A stretch of 64,000 nt of DNA, taken from contig JACKHE010000001.1 in assembly GCA_020639135.1 (NCBI GenBank), positions 310,001-374,000 on the forward strand. Direction: 5' to 3'. The notes beneath the pieces were generated by a model that saw only the letters and a list, made by a program, of their open reading frames with translations, ran no database searches and was not told where the DNA came from. Made by a program: the position numbers and the translations under genes. How positions within the stretch are numbered: the stretch's first letter is position 1; each line of letters begins with the position of its first letter. This stretch comes from Phycisphaeraceae bacterium (lineage in GTDB: Bacteria > Planctomycetota > Phycisphaerae > Phycisphaerales > UBA1924). This document shows, piece after piece, positions 16,014-24,382 of the stretch.

Positions 16014-17894
16014 TCAGATCCACAGCCGCATCCGGACCCAATCCACCAGCCGCCTGGTCCACAGCGCCGCGTACCGCGCACGCCCCGCGTCGATCTTCGC
16101 CACGCCCTCCATCCCAGGACGAAGCCACCCCGGCGCCGACTCCAGCTCCGCCACCACCCGGAACCCCCCCCCGCGCTCCTCGTCCAACGCGATCGGATCG
16201 ATCCGCGTCACCACGAACGACACCCGGCGCGAGGGCTCGGCCGTCGTCGCCAGCGTCCCCGACGCGCCGACCTCCACGTCCGCGATCCGCGAGGCGTCCA
16301 CCACGCACTCGGCGCGCAGCGCATCGATCGGAGCCACGACGAACAGCGTGTCCCCCGCGCGCACCGGCGCCCCGACGATCGCGTTCAGCTCGCCCTGCAC
16401 CACCACGCCGTCGATCGGCGCCGTGATCGTCGCCCGCTCGATCCGCCACGTCAGCAGCGCCACCGACGCCTCCAGCTCCCGCGCGCGAGCCTCGGCGATC
16501 AGCGCTTCCGCCGCCTTGCCCGCCCCGCGGGACCGGTCCGCCTCGGCGCGCACGCCGTCCAGGCTCGCCTGCGCCTCGGCGCGCTCCAGCAGCAGCCCCG
16601 ACGCGTCCAGCGCCGCCAGCAACGCCCCCGCGCGCACCCGGTCGCCCACCTCCGCCGAAACCGACAGCAGGTACCCGTCGAACGGCGCCGGCGCCACGCG
16701 CCATTCCGCCGTGTGCAGCGAGAACGGCGCCGGCACCCGGTCCGGCCCCTTCGCGATCACCAGGAACGCCAGCAGCGCAAAGCCCGCGATCGCGCCGAGC
16801 TTCGCCCACGTGTGCGTCGGACCAAGCCACGACGACGCCGACTTGCGCACCGACGCCGCCGCCCGCGCCCCGACCCAGCGGTCCCGCTCGAACAGCTCGT
16901 GCAGTCTCGGCGCCACCAGCTCGCACGCCAGACGCGCCGACTCGATCTCCGCCTCATTCAGCGGTGATTCCGCGCCGCGCTCGACGCACACCGCCCCGAC
17001 GACCTCGCCCCCACGCCGCAGCGGCAGCACGCACACCGACGACGGCCCGTGCGCCCGCGCCAGCTCGTTCGCGGCGCGATCCACAGCGCGCGAACCCGCC
17101 GGCGCCGGCGTCACCACCTCGCGGTCCTGGTCCAGACACTCCTCCATCGCGTTCTCGATGTCGCGCACCAGACGCATCGATCGCACGATCCGTTCCGTGT
17201 GGCTCACCGCCCCCAGCCGGATGTCCCGGCCACGCAGGAACCCCACGCTCACCCGGCTCGCGCCCAGGACCGTCTCCAGCTCGTTGCACGCCGCCACCGC
17301 CGCGCCGAAGAACCGCTCCTGCGCGTTCGCCGCCAGCAGCGGCGCCACCGCGTTGTTCATCCGCTCGACCGCCGTCCTGGGCTGCACGCTGTGCGCCCGC
17401 TCGTGCGCCTCGAACTCCCGCGCAACCGAACCGAGCCGACCCATCACGCCGTCGATCGAATCGCGCGACGCAGAGACCAGGAACGCCGCCACCGCCGAGG
17501 GCGCCGCGCCGACCCCGAACCGCAGCGGGACCGTCACGATCCACTGCGCCACCGATTCCTCGTCGTCGTCAGCCGACGCGTTCATCGCGACCGCCGACGG
17601 TGCGTGCTCACCCTCGATGATCCGGTGCGACGACGCCCGAGCCGCGAACCGCACCCACTCCGGGACTTCCGAGTCCGATGCCATCGCAGGATGGATCGCC
17701 AGGATGTCTGCGTCGCCCTCCAGCGGCTGCGAGCCCTCGTCCCCCCCGACCGTCGTCAGCCGGATCCGGAACACCACCCCCGCCTCCGCCGACCCATCGA
17801 CGCACCGCGACCGGACCAGCCGCGACAGGAACCCATCGCCGCCGGCCTCGGCGTCCGGAGTCTGGATCGGTGGGTTGTCCGTCATCGGGGGCAT
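16014..17894 (-). CDS. GAF-domain HlyD-family membrane adaptor
   Basis: About 626 residues. The cytoplasmic N-terminal half contains a GAF-like sensory region (about 190-345, with ASRVSVGFLRGRDIRLGAVS and SVCVLPLRRGGEVVGAVCVE). One TM segment follows near residue 380 (LGAIAGFALLAFLVIA), then a periplasmic lipoyl/barrel-sandwich HlyD domain (APFDGYLLSVSAEVGDRVRAG ... ATITAPIDGVVVQGE) with an intervening helical hairpin. It is the first gene of the three-gene coupled unit. Start choices are ATG 17894 or 17885. It probably links an inner-membrane exporter or protease to the periplasm under control of a cytosolic signal (inference). Confidence 0.82.
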   Translation of the reverse strand: MPPMTDNPPIQTPDAEAGGDGFLSRLVRSRCVDGSAEAGVVFRIRLTTVGGDEGSQPLEGDADILAIHPAMASDSEVPEWVRFAARASSHRIIEGEHAPSAVAMNASADDDEESVAQWIVTVPLRFGVGAAPSAVAAFLVSASRDSIDGVMGRLGSVAREFEAHERAHSVQPRTAVERMNNAVAPLLAANAQERFFGAAVAACNELETVLGASRVSVGFLRGRDIRLGAVSHTERIVRSMRLVRDIENAMEECLDQDREVVTPAPAGSRAVDRAANELARAHGPSSVCVLPLRRGGEVVGAVCVERGAESPLNEAEIESARLACELVAPRLHELFERDRWVGARAAASVRKSASSWLGPTHTWAKLGAIAGFALLAFLVIAKGPDRVPAPFSLHTAEWRVAPAPFDGYLLSVSAEVGDRVRAGALLAALDASGLLLERAEAQASLDGVRAEADRSRGAGKAAEALIAEARARELEASVALLTWRIERATITAPIDGVVVQGELNAIVGAPVRAGDTLFVVAPIDALRAECVVDASRIADVEVGASGTLATTAEPSRRVSFVVTRIDPIALDEERGGGFRVVAELESAPGWLRPGMEGVAKIDAGRARYAALWTRRLVDWVRMRLWI

Positions 17895-18138
17895 ATCAGG
17901 TGGCAACAGTCATTCGATGGACGCTCGATCAACGAATCCGGCCCATCCCGGCCGGTGTCATTCAGTATCGGCCTCTGGCCGAGCCGCTCCAGAACGCCGA
18001 TGCAGGATTCCCGGGCTTTCCGGGCCTTTCTGCAGTCAACGCCGTGCTCGACGCGACCTCGGCCCGGTCGCAATCCTCGTGCTCACCGGCTCTTATCGCG
18101 TTGCTATCGTAGCAGGACCCCTCGCAGGAGATTGCCAG

Positions 18139-19035
18139 ATGCGAACCCGGCGCCCCACCGTCCACGTCATCACGCGGAATCTCGCCGCCTGCTGCCTGCT
18201 CCTGTCCGCCGCCGCCGCGTCTCCCTCGAACGCGCACGGACCCGCGCCGGATCGACCCGAGCCCACCATCCGCGCCGTCACCAGAGCCAGCCAGGACCTC
18301 CGCCTCGCCTTCCCCGTTCCGGGCCGCGTCGCGCAGACCCTCGTCGAGCCCGGCGATCGCGTCCAGCGCGGCCAGCCCCTGATCGTCCTCGAACGCGCCG
18401 AATCCGCCGCGCGCGTCGAACTCCTCCGCACCCGCGCCCAGAGCACGATCGAGATCGAACGCGCCGAGGCCGCATACGAGCTCGCCAAGGTCAAGGAGGC
18501 CGGCGTCCGCCGCGCGCACGAACTCAACGCCGGCGCCACGTTCGAGCTCCAGGAAGCCGAGCTCGACACCAAAGCCGCGTTGCTCACGCTCGAGCTCTAC
18601 AGGCAGCGCCAGCGCGAGGCCGAGCTCGAGCTGCAGCAGGCCCAGGCCGCCCACGCGCAGCGCGAGCTCACCGCCGCCATCGACGGCGTGATCGACGCCG
18701 TCGTCGTCGCCGAGGGCGACACCGTCGAGGCCTTCGAGGTCATCGCCAGGCTCGTCGCCACCGACCGCCTCTGGATCGACGCCTACACCCCCACCACCCG
18801 CACGCTGAACCTGCGCGTGGGCGATCCGGCCTGGGTCCGCTACGTCGATGACCCCGACGCGCCGGTGATCGAGGGCGCCATCAAGCACCTCGCGCTCGTC
18901 GCCGACGCCTCCAGCGGCACTCGCCTGGTGCGCATCGAGATCGACAACGCCGACCACGGCCCCGCGGGCCGGCAGGCCGAAGTCTTCTTCGACGCCCCGC
19001 CCCCGACGAACGCCACCGCTCAGACGCGCGAGTGA
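18139..19035 (+). CDS. Secreted periplasmic adaptor (HlyD/RND-MFP-like)
   Basis: 298 residues; AGGAG lies 8 nt before the ATG. A signal peptide (NLAACCLLLSAAAASPSNAH) precedes a membrane-fusion-protein layout: half lipoyl motif (FPVPGRVAQTLVEPGDRVQR), a long coiled-coil hairpin (about 75-160, e.g. TKAALLTLELYRQRQREAEL), the second half motif (AAIDGVIDAVVVAEGDTVEA), then a beta-barrel domain. It is divergent from the GAF-HlyD / M50 / SecA-like unit and completes its adaptor set. It converges with the DUF1579 gene, overlapping it by 16 nt. No outer-membrane TolC-type gene is nearby. Confidence 0.85.
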   Translation: MRTRRPTVHVITRNLAACCLLLSAAAASPSNAHGPAPDRPEPTIRAVTRASQDLRLAFPVPGRVAQTLVEPGDRVQRGQPLIVLERAESAARVELLRTRAQSTIEIERAEAAYELAKVKEAGVRRAHELNAGATFELQEAELDTKAALLTLELYRQRQREAELELQQAQAAHAQRELTAAIDGVIDAVVVAEGDTVEAFEVIARLVATDRLWIDAYTPTTRTLNLRVGDPAWVRYVDDPDAPVIEGAIKHLALVADASSGTRLVRIEIDNADHGPAGRQAEVFFDAPPPTNATAQTRE

Positions 19036-19523
19036 ACCACCTCCAGCGTGCGCATCTCCTTCCCGTCGGGGCCCGTGACGAAGTTCTCGAAGGTGTGCCG
19101 GTCGTCCGACACGATCCGAGTCACCGAGCGCACACGCACGATCCCCAGGCTGATCGATTCGTGCTGATCCCCGACCAGCGTCAGCGCCTCGCCCACCCAG
19201 TCCCCAGTCTGGATCAGCATCGCCGTGCTCATCGTGTCCATCCAGACCGACTGATACCGCTTGGAGATGTTGTTGTACCCCAGCAGACCCATGCCGAAGA
19301 ATCGGCCCATCGACGTCTCCTCGCCGGCGTAGTCCTGGAGCACGAACCGCCCGCCGAGCGCCCACTCCTTCGTCACCCGCGTCTTCGTGACGATCGGATC
19401 GCCCGGGCCGAACCACACGCGCGTCTGCGTGTCCCACGTCCCGATCAACGGCTCCAGCCGCTCGTGCATCGCGCCCGGCGAGCTCGCCTTGCGCCACGCC
19501 TCAATCATCGCGTTCTGATCCAT
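19020..19523 (-). CDS. DUF1579 family protein
   Basis: About 167 residues. LEPLIGTWDTQTRVWFGPGD, GGRFVLQDYAGEE and GYNNISKRYQSVWMDTMSTA are characteristic of DUF1579, a small calycin-like barrel of unknown function. The ATG at 19523 follows GGAGG by 7 nt, so the TTG at 19541 is not the start. It lies downstream of the ArsR-type regulator and SRPBCC protein; such regulator-SRPBCC-DUF1579 groups look like one functional cassette. Cytoplasmic. Confidence 0.88.
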   Translation of the reverse strand: MDQNAMIEAWRKASSPGAMHERLEPLIGTWDTQTRVWFGPGDPIVTKTRVTKEWALGGRFVLQDYAGEETSMGRFFGMGLLGYNNISKRYQSVWMDTMSTAMLIQTGDWVGEALTLVGDQHESISLGIVRVRSVTRIVSDDRHTFENFVTGPDGKEMRTLEVVHSRV

Positions 19524-19596
19524 CGGTGCGCCTCCGGTCAATGCAGGGGTTCACCGCATCCTAATCGATGAACCCTCCGCCCGGATGACCCACGCG

Positions 19597-20415
19597 TCAC
19601 GAGATCAGCGACCCGAGTGTCCGCTTGATCCGCTCCGTCAGCCCGTCCATCTCGGACTGCGGCACGCCGTACCCCGACACCCAGAACCACACGCTCGGGC
19701 CCGGCCCCGAGCAGTGTTCGATCTCCATGCGGAAATACCCGTCATTGAGCTCGTCGATCGTCCCGGCGAACGCCCCATCTTTCTCCACCAGCAGCGCCCT
19801 CCCGCTGATCGACCCCAGCGCCGGACCGTCGGCGTGATACCGATCGTCCTGCCCGAGCGAATCAAGCCCCTTCAGCCCCAGGCAGCGATCGCTCACCAGC
19901 TTCGACCACACCTCCGACTCCGAAGACTCGAAGGGCTGCACCACCCACGCCACGGCCCGGCGCCTGCCGAAGTGGTTCTCGATGTAGTGCCGAAGGCTGC
20001 GCAGCTCCGCCGCCCACCCGCGAGAGACCGCGTCGTACAGCGTGTCCCACGCCGCCCCCTCTCCGAACCCCGAGTGCACCAGCCGCAGCGTCGTCACGCC
20101 GCCCCTGCCCTCGAGGTAGTAGTCCACGTACGTGCGCATCGGCTCGCCCTCGCTGTTGGGGCTGTCCAGGAACGTCGTGCGAAGCCGCATGTTCGGCTCC
20201 CACACCTCGATCCGGCACTCCCCCTTGAACGCGTCACCCCACGTCATGAGCATCGAGCCCCCCGGCCCCGGCTCGACCTCCGCAGTCAGCGGGAACCAGT
20301 TCATCAGGTGCTCCGCCTCCGTGATCGCCGCCCAGACGTCCTCCACGCCCGCGTTGATCTCGAACTCCAGCTCCGCCGTCCGACCCTTGGCCGTCGTTGT
20401 TTTCGATGCGCTCAT
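19597..20415 (-). CDS. SRPBCC (AHSA1/START-like) domain protein
   Basis: 272 residues. The opening AELEFEINAGVEDVWAAITE ... AEHLMNWFPLTAEVEPGPGG is the typical first strand and helix of the SRPBCC ligand-binding fold; a second, more diverged half follows, so it may hold two such domains. The fold binds hydrophobic ligands; the ligand here is unknown. The start overlaps the stop of the ArsR-type regulator by 4 nt (ATGA), so the two are translationally coupled. ArsR-SRPBCC pairs are a known arrangement. Confidence 0.85.
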   Translation of the reverse strand: MSASKTTTAKGRTAELEFEINAGVEDVWAAITEAEHLMNWFPLTAEVEPGPGGSMLMTWGDAFKGECRIEVWEPNMRLRTTFLDSPNSEGEPMRTYVDYYLEGRGGVTTLRLVHSGFGEGAAWDTLYDAVSRGWAAELRSLRHYIENHFGRRRAVAWVVQPFESSESEVWSKLVSDRCLGLKGLDSLGQDDRYHADGPALGSISGRALLVEKDGAFAGTIDELNDGYFRMEIEHCSGPGPSVWFWVSGYGVPQSEMDGLTERIKRTLGSLIS

Positions 20416-21107
20416 GATGGTTCCTCGCTGTCTTGCTGTTGACGCCGCCGGTGCGCCCTCGCCTCGGCGTCCGCCTCTTCCTGCGATTTCGTGACCGCCG
20501 GGTACGACCCGACGAAGAACCGGAACTCCCGGCTCTCACCCGATGTGTTGTCTGCCTCGTGATGCCGCGCAATGCACCGCGCCACGCTGCTCGCCAGGTC
20601 CTCGGTGAAGGCGTGCAGCGCCCGCTGCGACCCGAACTTCAGGTCCGCGTGCATGGAGAACGTGGGGAGGTTCTTCCCGACGATTCCGGCGCGCCGGCGC
20701 AGCAGCGCCACGTCCCGGATCGCCCGCGCCGCCAGCGCGATGAGGTACCCCGACGAGAACCGGTCCTTCATCGAATCCGGGTCCGGCGCGCTGCCCAGAC
20801 CCAGCGCCGAGGGGTCGATCAGGTACGCCGTCGAGACCGCACGCACGATCCGTTCCTGGCAACCGCGCCGCTGCCGGGTCTCCCCGGTCGCCTCGACCAT
20901 CCCCGCACGCTCCAGCTCGCGCAGGTGGTAGTTCACCTTCTGCCGCGGCAGGCGCAGACGGCGAGCCAGACCCGACGCCGAATCCGGCTCATCCAGCGCT
21001 CCCAGCAGCCGCCGACGAATCGGGTTCAGCGCCACCGCCGCCCGCGCCGGGTCGTCGATCAGCGTCAACTCGCCCGCCGAATCAAGCTGCCGAGCAGGGT
21101 GTCCCAT
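20412..21107 (-). CDS. ArsR-type winged-helix transcriptional regulator
   Basis: About 231 residues. A winged helix-turn-helix occupies about residues 15-90: LNPIRRRLLGALDEPDSASG, then LARRLRLPRQKVNYHLRELE and RAGMVEATGETRQRRG. The C-terminal half is a longer helical region ending in a charged RAHRRRQQQDSEEPS tail. The ATG at 21107 is chosen because a TTGACA-17-AATGAT promoter ends 6 nt before it. A perfect 6-4-6 palindrome sits within that promoter spacer and could be its own operator. It leads the regulator-SRPBCC-DUF1579 group. Confidence 0.82.
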   Translation of the reverse strand: MGHPARQLDSAGELTLIDDPARAAVALNPIRRRLLGALDEPDSASGLARRLRLPRQKVNYHLRELERAGMVEATGETRQRRGCQERIVRAVSTAYLIDPSALGLGSAPDPDSMKDRFSSGYLIALAARAIRDVALLRRRAGIVGKNLPTFSMHADLKFGSQRALHAFTEDLASSVARCIARHHEADNTSGESREFRFFVGSYPAVTKSQEEADAEARAHRRRQQQDSEEPS

Positions 21108-21113
21108 GCCGCT

Positions 21114-21142
21114 ATCATTGAATGGACAAAATGATTTGTCAA
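21114..21142 (-). promoter_or_regulatory. Promoter of the ArsR-type regulator, with internal palindrome
   Basis: On the minus strand TTGACA (21137-21142), a 17 nt spacer and AATGAT (21114-21119) form a good sigma-70-like promoter ending 6 nt before the ATG. GACAAA-ATGA-TTTGTC at 21125-21140 is a perfect inverted repeat overlapping the -35 and spacer, placed where a repressor would block transcription. Confidence 0.6.
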
Positions 21143-21199
21143 ATACAATCCGGCTGATCGCGGGCACTTTTCCAAACAAATCCTCAACATACTGTGATT

Positions 21200-21811
21200 T
21201 CAGGACTTCCGAAATCCGTGCGCCACGATATAGATCTCCCGTGAGGCGTCCCGGCTCGCGGAGGGCTTGAACCCCTTCACCTTCTCGAACATCCCCGCCG
21301 TCCGGTCCAGCAGGCCCTTGTACGCCTCGCCCTCAAAGACCTTCATCGCCACGTTCCCGCCGGGCTTCAAAACGCCCGGCGTCAGCCCCAGAACCGCCTC
21401 GCACAGCCGGACCGACAGAAAGTGATCCCCCGATCCCCCCGCCCCGCCTCCTGTCGAGGGCGCCATGTCCGACAGCACGCAATCGAAGAGTCTCGGCTCC
21501 GCCACCCCCGCCCCGGTGAGCCGCGATGCCTCGATCTGTTCCGCGTCCCCCTCGATGGTGACGGCGTTTTCGCCGAATCCGTGGCGGACCCGCTGCAGAT
21601 CCAGCCCCACCACCGACCCGCCGGGGCCCACGATCTCCAGAGCCACCTGGACCCACGCCCCGGGGGCGCAGCCCAGATCCAGCACCCGGTCCCCCTTTCG
21701 GATCAACCGCTTCTTCTGGTTGATCTCCAGCAGCTTGTACGCCGAGCGCGCGACGTACCCCTCGGCCTTGGCCTGCTTGTAATACCGGTCATGAAGCGTC
21801 CGACGGGCCAT
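21200..21811 (-). CDS. rlmE: 23S rRNA 2'-O-ribose methyltransferase RlmE (FtsJ)
   Basis: 203 residues. The family opening YVARSAYKLLEINQKKRLIR contains catalytic Lys26. The SAM motif is VLDLGCAPGAWVQVAL. The remaining K-D-K-E tetrad residues are in LSDMAPSTGG, NVAMKVFEGE and SREIYIVAHGFRKS. It methylates U2552-equivalent ribose in the 23S A-loop late in 50S assembly. The ATG at 21811 is used rather than GTG 21817 because a TAGGAT box ends 6 nt upstream with a matching -35. Confidence 0.95.
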   Translation of the reverse strand: MARRTLHDRYYKQAKAEGYVARSAYKLLEINQKKRLIRKGDRVLDLGCAPGAWVQVALEIVGPGGSVVGLDLQRVRHGFGENAVTIEGDAEQIEASRLTGAGVAEPRLFDCVLSDMAPSTGGGAGGSGDHFLSVRLCEAVLGLTPGVLKPGGNVAMKVFEGEAYKGLLDRTAGMFEKVKGFKPSASRDASREIYIVAHGFRKS

Positions 21812-21817
21812 CACCAC

Positions 21818-21846
21818 ATCCTAGACCTTCCCGCCGGGGCTCCCAA
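21818..21846 (-). promoter_or_regulatory. rlmE promoter
   Basis: On the minus strand TTGGGA (21841-21846), 17 nt spacer, TAGGAT (21818-21823). The -10 box ends 6 nt before the ATG, so transcription would begin at or next to the start codon. Confidence 0.5.
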
Positions 21847-21861
21847 TCGGGACCAATCCCC

Positions 21862-21889
21862 TTGACCCCCCCGAAACCCGCACTACTCT
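21862..21889 (+). promoter_or_regulatory. tRNA-Ala promoter
   Basis: TTGACC (21862-21867), 16 nt spacer, TACTCT (21884-21889), 57 nt before the mature tRNA. Same form as the candidate before rplM (TTGACA-16-TACCCT). Confidence 0.55.
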
Positions 21890-21946
21890 TGTAGCCCGCC
21901 GCGGATCGTGCCGAAACACACCCGGGGCGGCGACAACGAGAACGCA

Positions 21947-22019
<73 letters not shown>

Positions 22020-22030
22020 CTTCAATGAAA

Positions 22031-22057
22031 AACCCGGCCTTGTGGGCCGGGTTTTTT
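22031..22057. terminator. Bidirectional terminator after tRNA-Ala
   Basis: Stem AACCCGGCC / GGCCGGGTT around TTGTG, followed by TTTTTT on the plus strand and, read on the minus strand, by a T-rich run. It ends tRNA-Ala transcription and also serves the convergent dockerin-type gene. Confidence 0.85.
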
Positions 22058-22084
22058 CTCCATCAACAGATAATCCGGGCCGCA

Positions 22085-23611
22085 TCATGGACCGGTCGCG
22101 CCGAAGACCCCGAGCAGGATGCCCAGGTCCGCCGTGTCAACGATCCCATCGCCGTTGAGGTCTGCGGGAAATGCATTCCGCACCCCCAGCACTGCGGCGC
22201 TGCTGACCACCGAATTCAGCGCATTCGTGACCACCACGTCGTACGTCGCGCGATTCATCAGCACAGAGGAGAGTGTCAGCGTGTCTGTCGTCTCGCCGGA
22301 GGCCTCCGGCCCGGGGAGGATGGGCGCGCCGTCCCGCCGCCACTGATAACTCACTGGCGATACCGCGCTGTCGACTGTCACACTGATCGCCTGCGCCGGG
22401 TCCCCGGTGTCAATCAGCGCCGAGACCGGCTGCGCGGTGATCGAGAGCGGCAGCGCCACGTCATACACATAGGTGACGCCCTGATTCGCTCCGCCTGGGG
22501 GATCGGCGGCCTCCGCCCCGATGGCCGCGATGTCGCCATCTGCCGCGATCGCGGAGCCGAACAAGTCGCCGGAAAGCCCGTCGGCGGCAAAGAACTTGAG
22601 AACCTCTTCCCGTGTCGTCACGTTGAACAGGTACACCGAGCCCGTCTGTCCATTAGGGCCAACATCGGATGGCGCCCCGACATACAACCGGTTCCCGTCG
22701 AGGCACAGCGAACTGCCGAACCCCTCGCCACCCGCCGCATCCGAAGCGATCAGCTTGTCAAGCTGCTCGCCGGTGGTCGTGTCGAAGACATAGACCGCGC
22801 CGCTGTCGTTGCCGCCCTCGTCCTCGTTCGGAGCTCCGACATATGCGCGTCCGCCACCGACAGCGACGGCTGTCCCGAACACATCGCCGATCGCGATGTC
22901 GTCCGAAACAAGCTGGAACAGCTCCAGCCCGGTCGATACATCGAACAGGTACGCAACGCCCTGCAGGAGCGCCGGCTGCGTGCGAGCGCCGACGATCGCC
23001 AGATTCCCATCGATACCGACCGACCATCCGAACTGCCCCCCAGACACGCTCGGGACCAGGACAAAGTCCTCGGTCCCGGTCGCGACATCGAAGATGTAGG
23101 CCTTCTGGCCTTGAGCCCCGATCACCGCCTTGGACCCGTCGGTGGCGACACGAAACCCGAACCGATCCATCGAGGCGCCGTTGGAAGGTGTGATTTTGAA
23201 CAGTTCCGTCTTGTTCAAAAGATCATACAGATACACTGATCCTGAATATGATCCGACCACATTTTCCGTTTCCCGGCCGATCACCAGAATCCCGTTTCTC
23301 GCGTCAACGTGGCTTCCGAACAGCGTGTCAGCGATGCCTCCGTCCGCCGGATAGATCTCGTACAGACGGTGTCTCGAACTCGCGTCGTAGACACTCACCG
23401 AGCCACTGTTATTGCCTTCGTCGTCGTCAAATGGATCCCCCACGATGACGAGATTGCCATCGACAGCGACGTGCGCACCGTAGGAGTGCGACCCGCCGTC
23501 GAGCTCGGGCTCCAGCCGGTGCAGTTCGACCTGCCCCTGGGCGCCAGAGACAAGACCGACCACGAAGACACTACCGATCAACCAAGGATTCGAAGTGATT
23601 CTGAAAGCCAT
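22085..23611 (-). CDS. Secreted FG-GAP-repeat protein with Ig-like and dockerin ends
   Basis: 508 residues; GGAGG precedes the ATG. Signal peptide (LIGSVFVVGLVSGAQGQ). Seven or so FG-GAP-type repeats follow (DSGAVYVFDTTTGEQL, NGQTGSVYLFNVTTREEV, FGSAIAADGDIAAIGA), predicted to form a beta-propeller on the cell exterior. Then comes an Ig-like region (QPVSALIDTGDPAQAISVTV ... YQWRRDGAPI) and a C-terminal dockerin-like half-repeat (DLNGDGIVDTADLGILLGVF). GC is lower than in housekeeping neighbours. Likely surface or matrix protein; ligand unknown. Confidence 0.88.
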   Translation of the reverse strand: MAFRITSNPWLIGSVFVVGLVSGAQGQVELHRLEPELDGGSHSYGAHVAVDGNLVIVGDPFDDDEGNNSGSVSVYDASSRHRLYEIYPADGGIADTLFGSHVDARNGILVIGRETENVVGSYSGSVYLYDLLNKTELFKITPSNGASMDRFGFRVATDGSKAVIGAQGQKAYIFDVATGTEDFVLVPSVSGGQFGWSVGIDGNLAIVGARTQPALLQGVAYLFDVSTGLELFQLVSDDIAIGDVFGTAVAVGGGRAYVGAPNEDEGGNDSGAVYVFDTTTGEQLDKLIASDAAGGEGFGSSLCLDGNRLYVGAPSDVGPNGQTGSVYLFNVTTREEVLKFFAADGLSGDLFGSAIAADGDIAAIGAEAADPPGGANQGVTYVYDVALPLSITAQPVSALIDTGDPAQAISVTVDSAVSPVSYQWRRDGAPILPGPEASGETTDTLTLSSVLMNRATYDVVVTNALNSVVSSAAVLGVRNAFPADLNGDGIVDTADLGILLGVFGATGP

Positions 23612-23699
23612 CCCGGACCTCCTCCTCGAAATACAGAGCCGAGCCCCGTATCGGGACCAGATCCGCCGATGGTAATGGAAGATCCGCAGAAGTTGGAAT

Positions 23700-23721
23700 A
23701 AAAAAAGGCGCCAATGGCGCC
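23700..23721 (-). terminator. mscL terminator
   Basis: Minus-strand hairpin GGCGCC-ATT-GGCGCC followed by a T run (23700-23706), 40 nt after the mscL stop. Confidence 0.75.
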
Positions 23722-23761
23722 CTGAATGAGAAGCATATTGCCTGCCGTACTGCCCGACCGC

Positions 23762-24181
23762 TCACTTCGCCCGGATCGCGTCGCGGATCTCGGTGAGCAG
23801 GACCTCCTCCTTCGAGGGTCCCGGGGGCGCCGCGGGCGCCGCCTCCTCCTTGCGCTTCGCCGAGTTCATGATCTTGATCATCATGAAGATCGCGAAGGCG
23901 ACGATGACGAAATCGATCACGGTGTTCGCGAAGACACCGATGTTCATCGTCACCGCCTCGGTCACCGCGCCGGTCGCCGGGTCGGTCGAGGCCTTGCCCA
24001 GCGGGATTTTGATCTCGGAGAAGTCAACCCCTCCGGTGAGCATCCCGATCGGCGGCATCACGACGTCCGCCACGAACGAACTGACGATCTTTCCGAAGGC
24101 GCCGCCGATGATGATGCCGACCGCCATGTCCATGACGTTTCCGCGCATCGCAAACTCTTTGAACTCGCTGATCATGCCCAT
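23762..24181 (-). CDS. mscL: Large-conductance mechanosensitive channel MscL
   Basis: 139 residues, the usual MscL length. It opens MISEFKEFAMRGNVMDMAVG IIIGGAFG, has TM1 (VGIIIGGAFGKIVSSFV), a periplasmic loop, TM2 (FANTVIDFVIVAFAIFMMIK) and a charged C-terminal bundle (LLTEIRDAIRAK). It forms a pentameric inner-membrane pore that opens under membrane tension during hypo-osmotic shock. The start MGMISEF at 24181 follows GGAGG by 9 nt. Monocistronic, with its own terminator. Confidence 0.96.
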   Translation of the reverse strand: MGMISEFKEFAMRGNVMDMAVGIIIGGAFGKIVSSFVADVVMPPIGMLTGGVDFSEIKIPLGKASTDPATGAVTEAVTMNIGVFANTVIDFVIVAFAIFMMIKIMNSAKRKEEAAPAAPPGPSKEEVLLTEIRDAIRAK

Positions 24182-24297
24182 GAGATGAGCCTCCACTATT
24201 TGAGGTGATCGCCCGGAGCGGGTGCGGGCGTGCCGTGTATCGTGCGCCCACCCCACACCCGGGTCAATCCCCGGGCGCCGCGTCGATCCCTGGCATC

Positions 24298-24338
24298 CAC
24301 GAAAACAGCGGCGGGGCCACGGAAAATACCCCGCCGCT
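24298..24338 (-). terminator. Probable terminator after dockerin gene
   Basis: Minus-strand stem AGCGGCGGGG / CCCCGCCGCT with a 12 nt loop, followed by GTTTTCG. The T run is short, so this is a moderate candidate. Confidence 0.45.
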
Positions 24339-24382
24339 GCGCTAACTGGATGATGTCGGCGTGATCCGGGATCACGCGTGGA

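Noticed and set aside
15787..18138. Apparent 784-residue N-terminal extension of the periplasmic adaptor at 18139
   Set aside because: It is antisense to the M50 and GAF-HlyD genes; the signal peptide and Shine-Dalgarno place the start at 18139.
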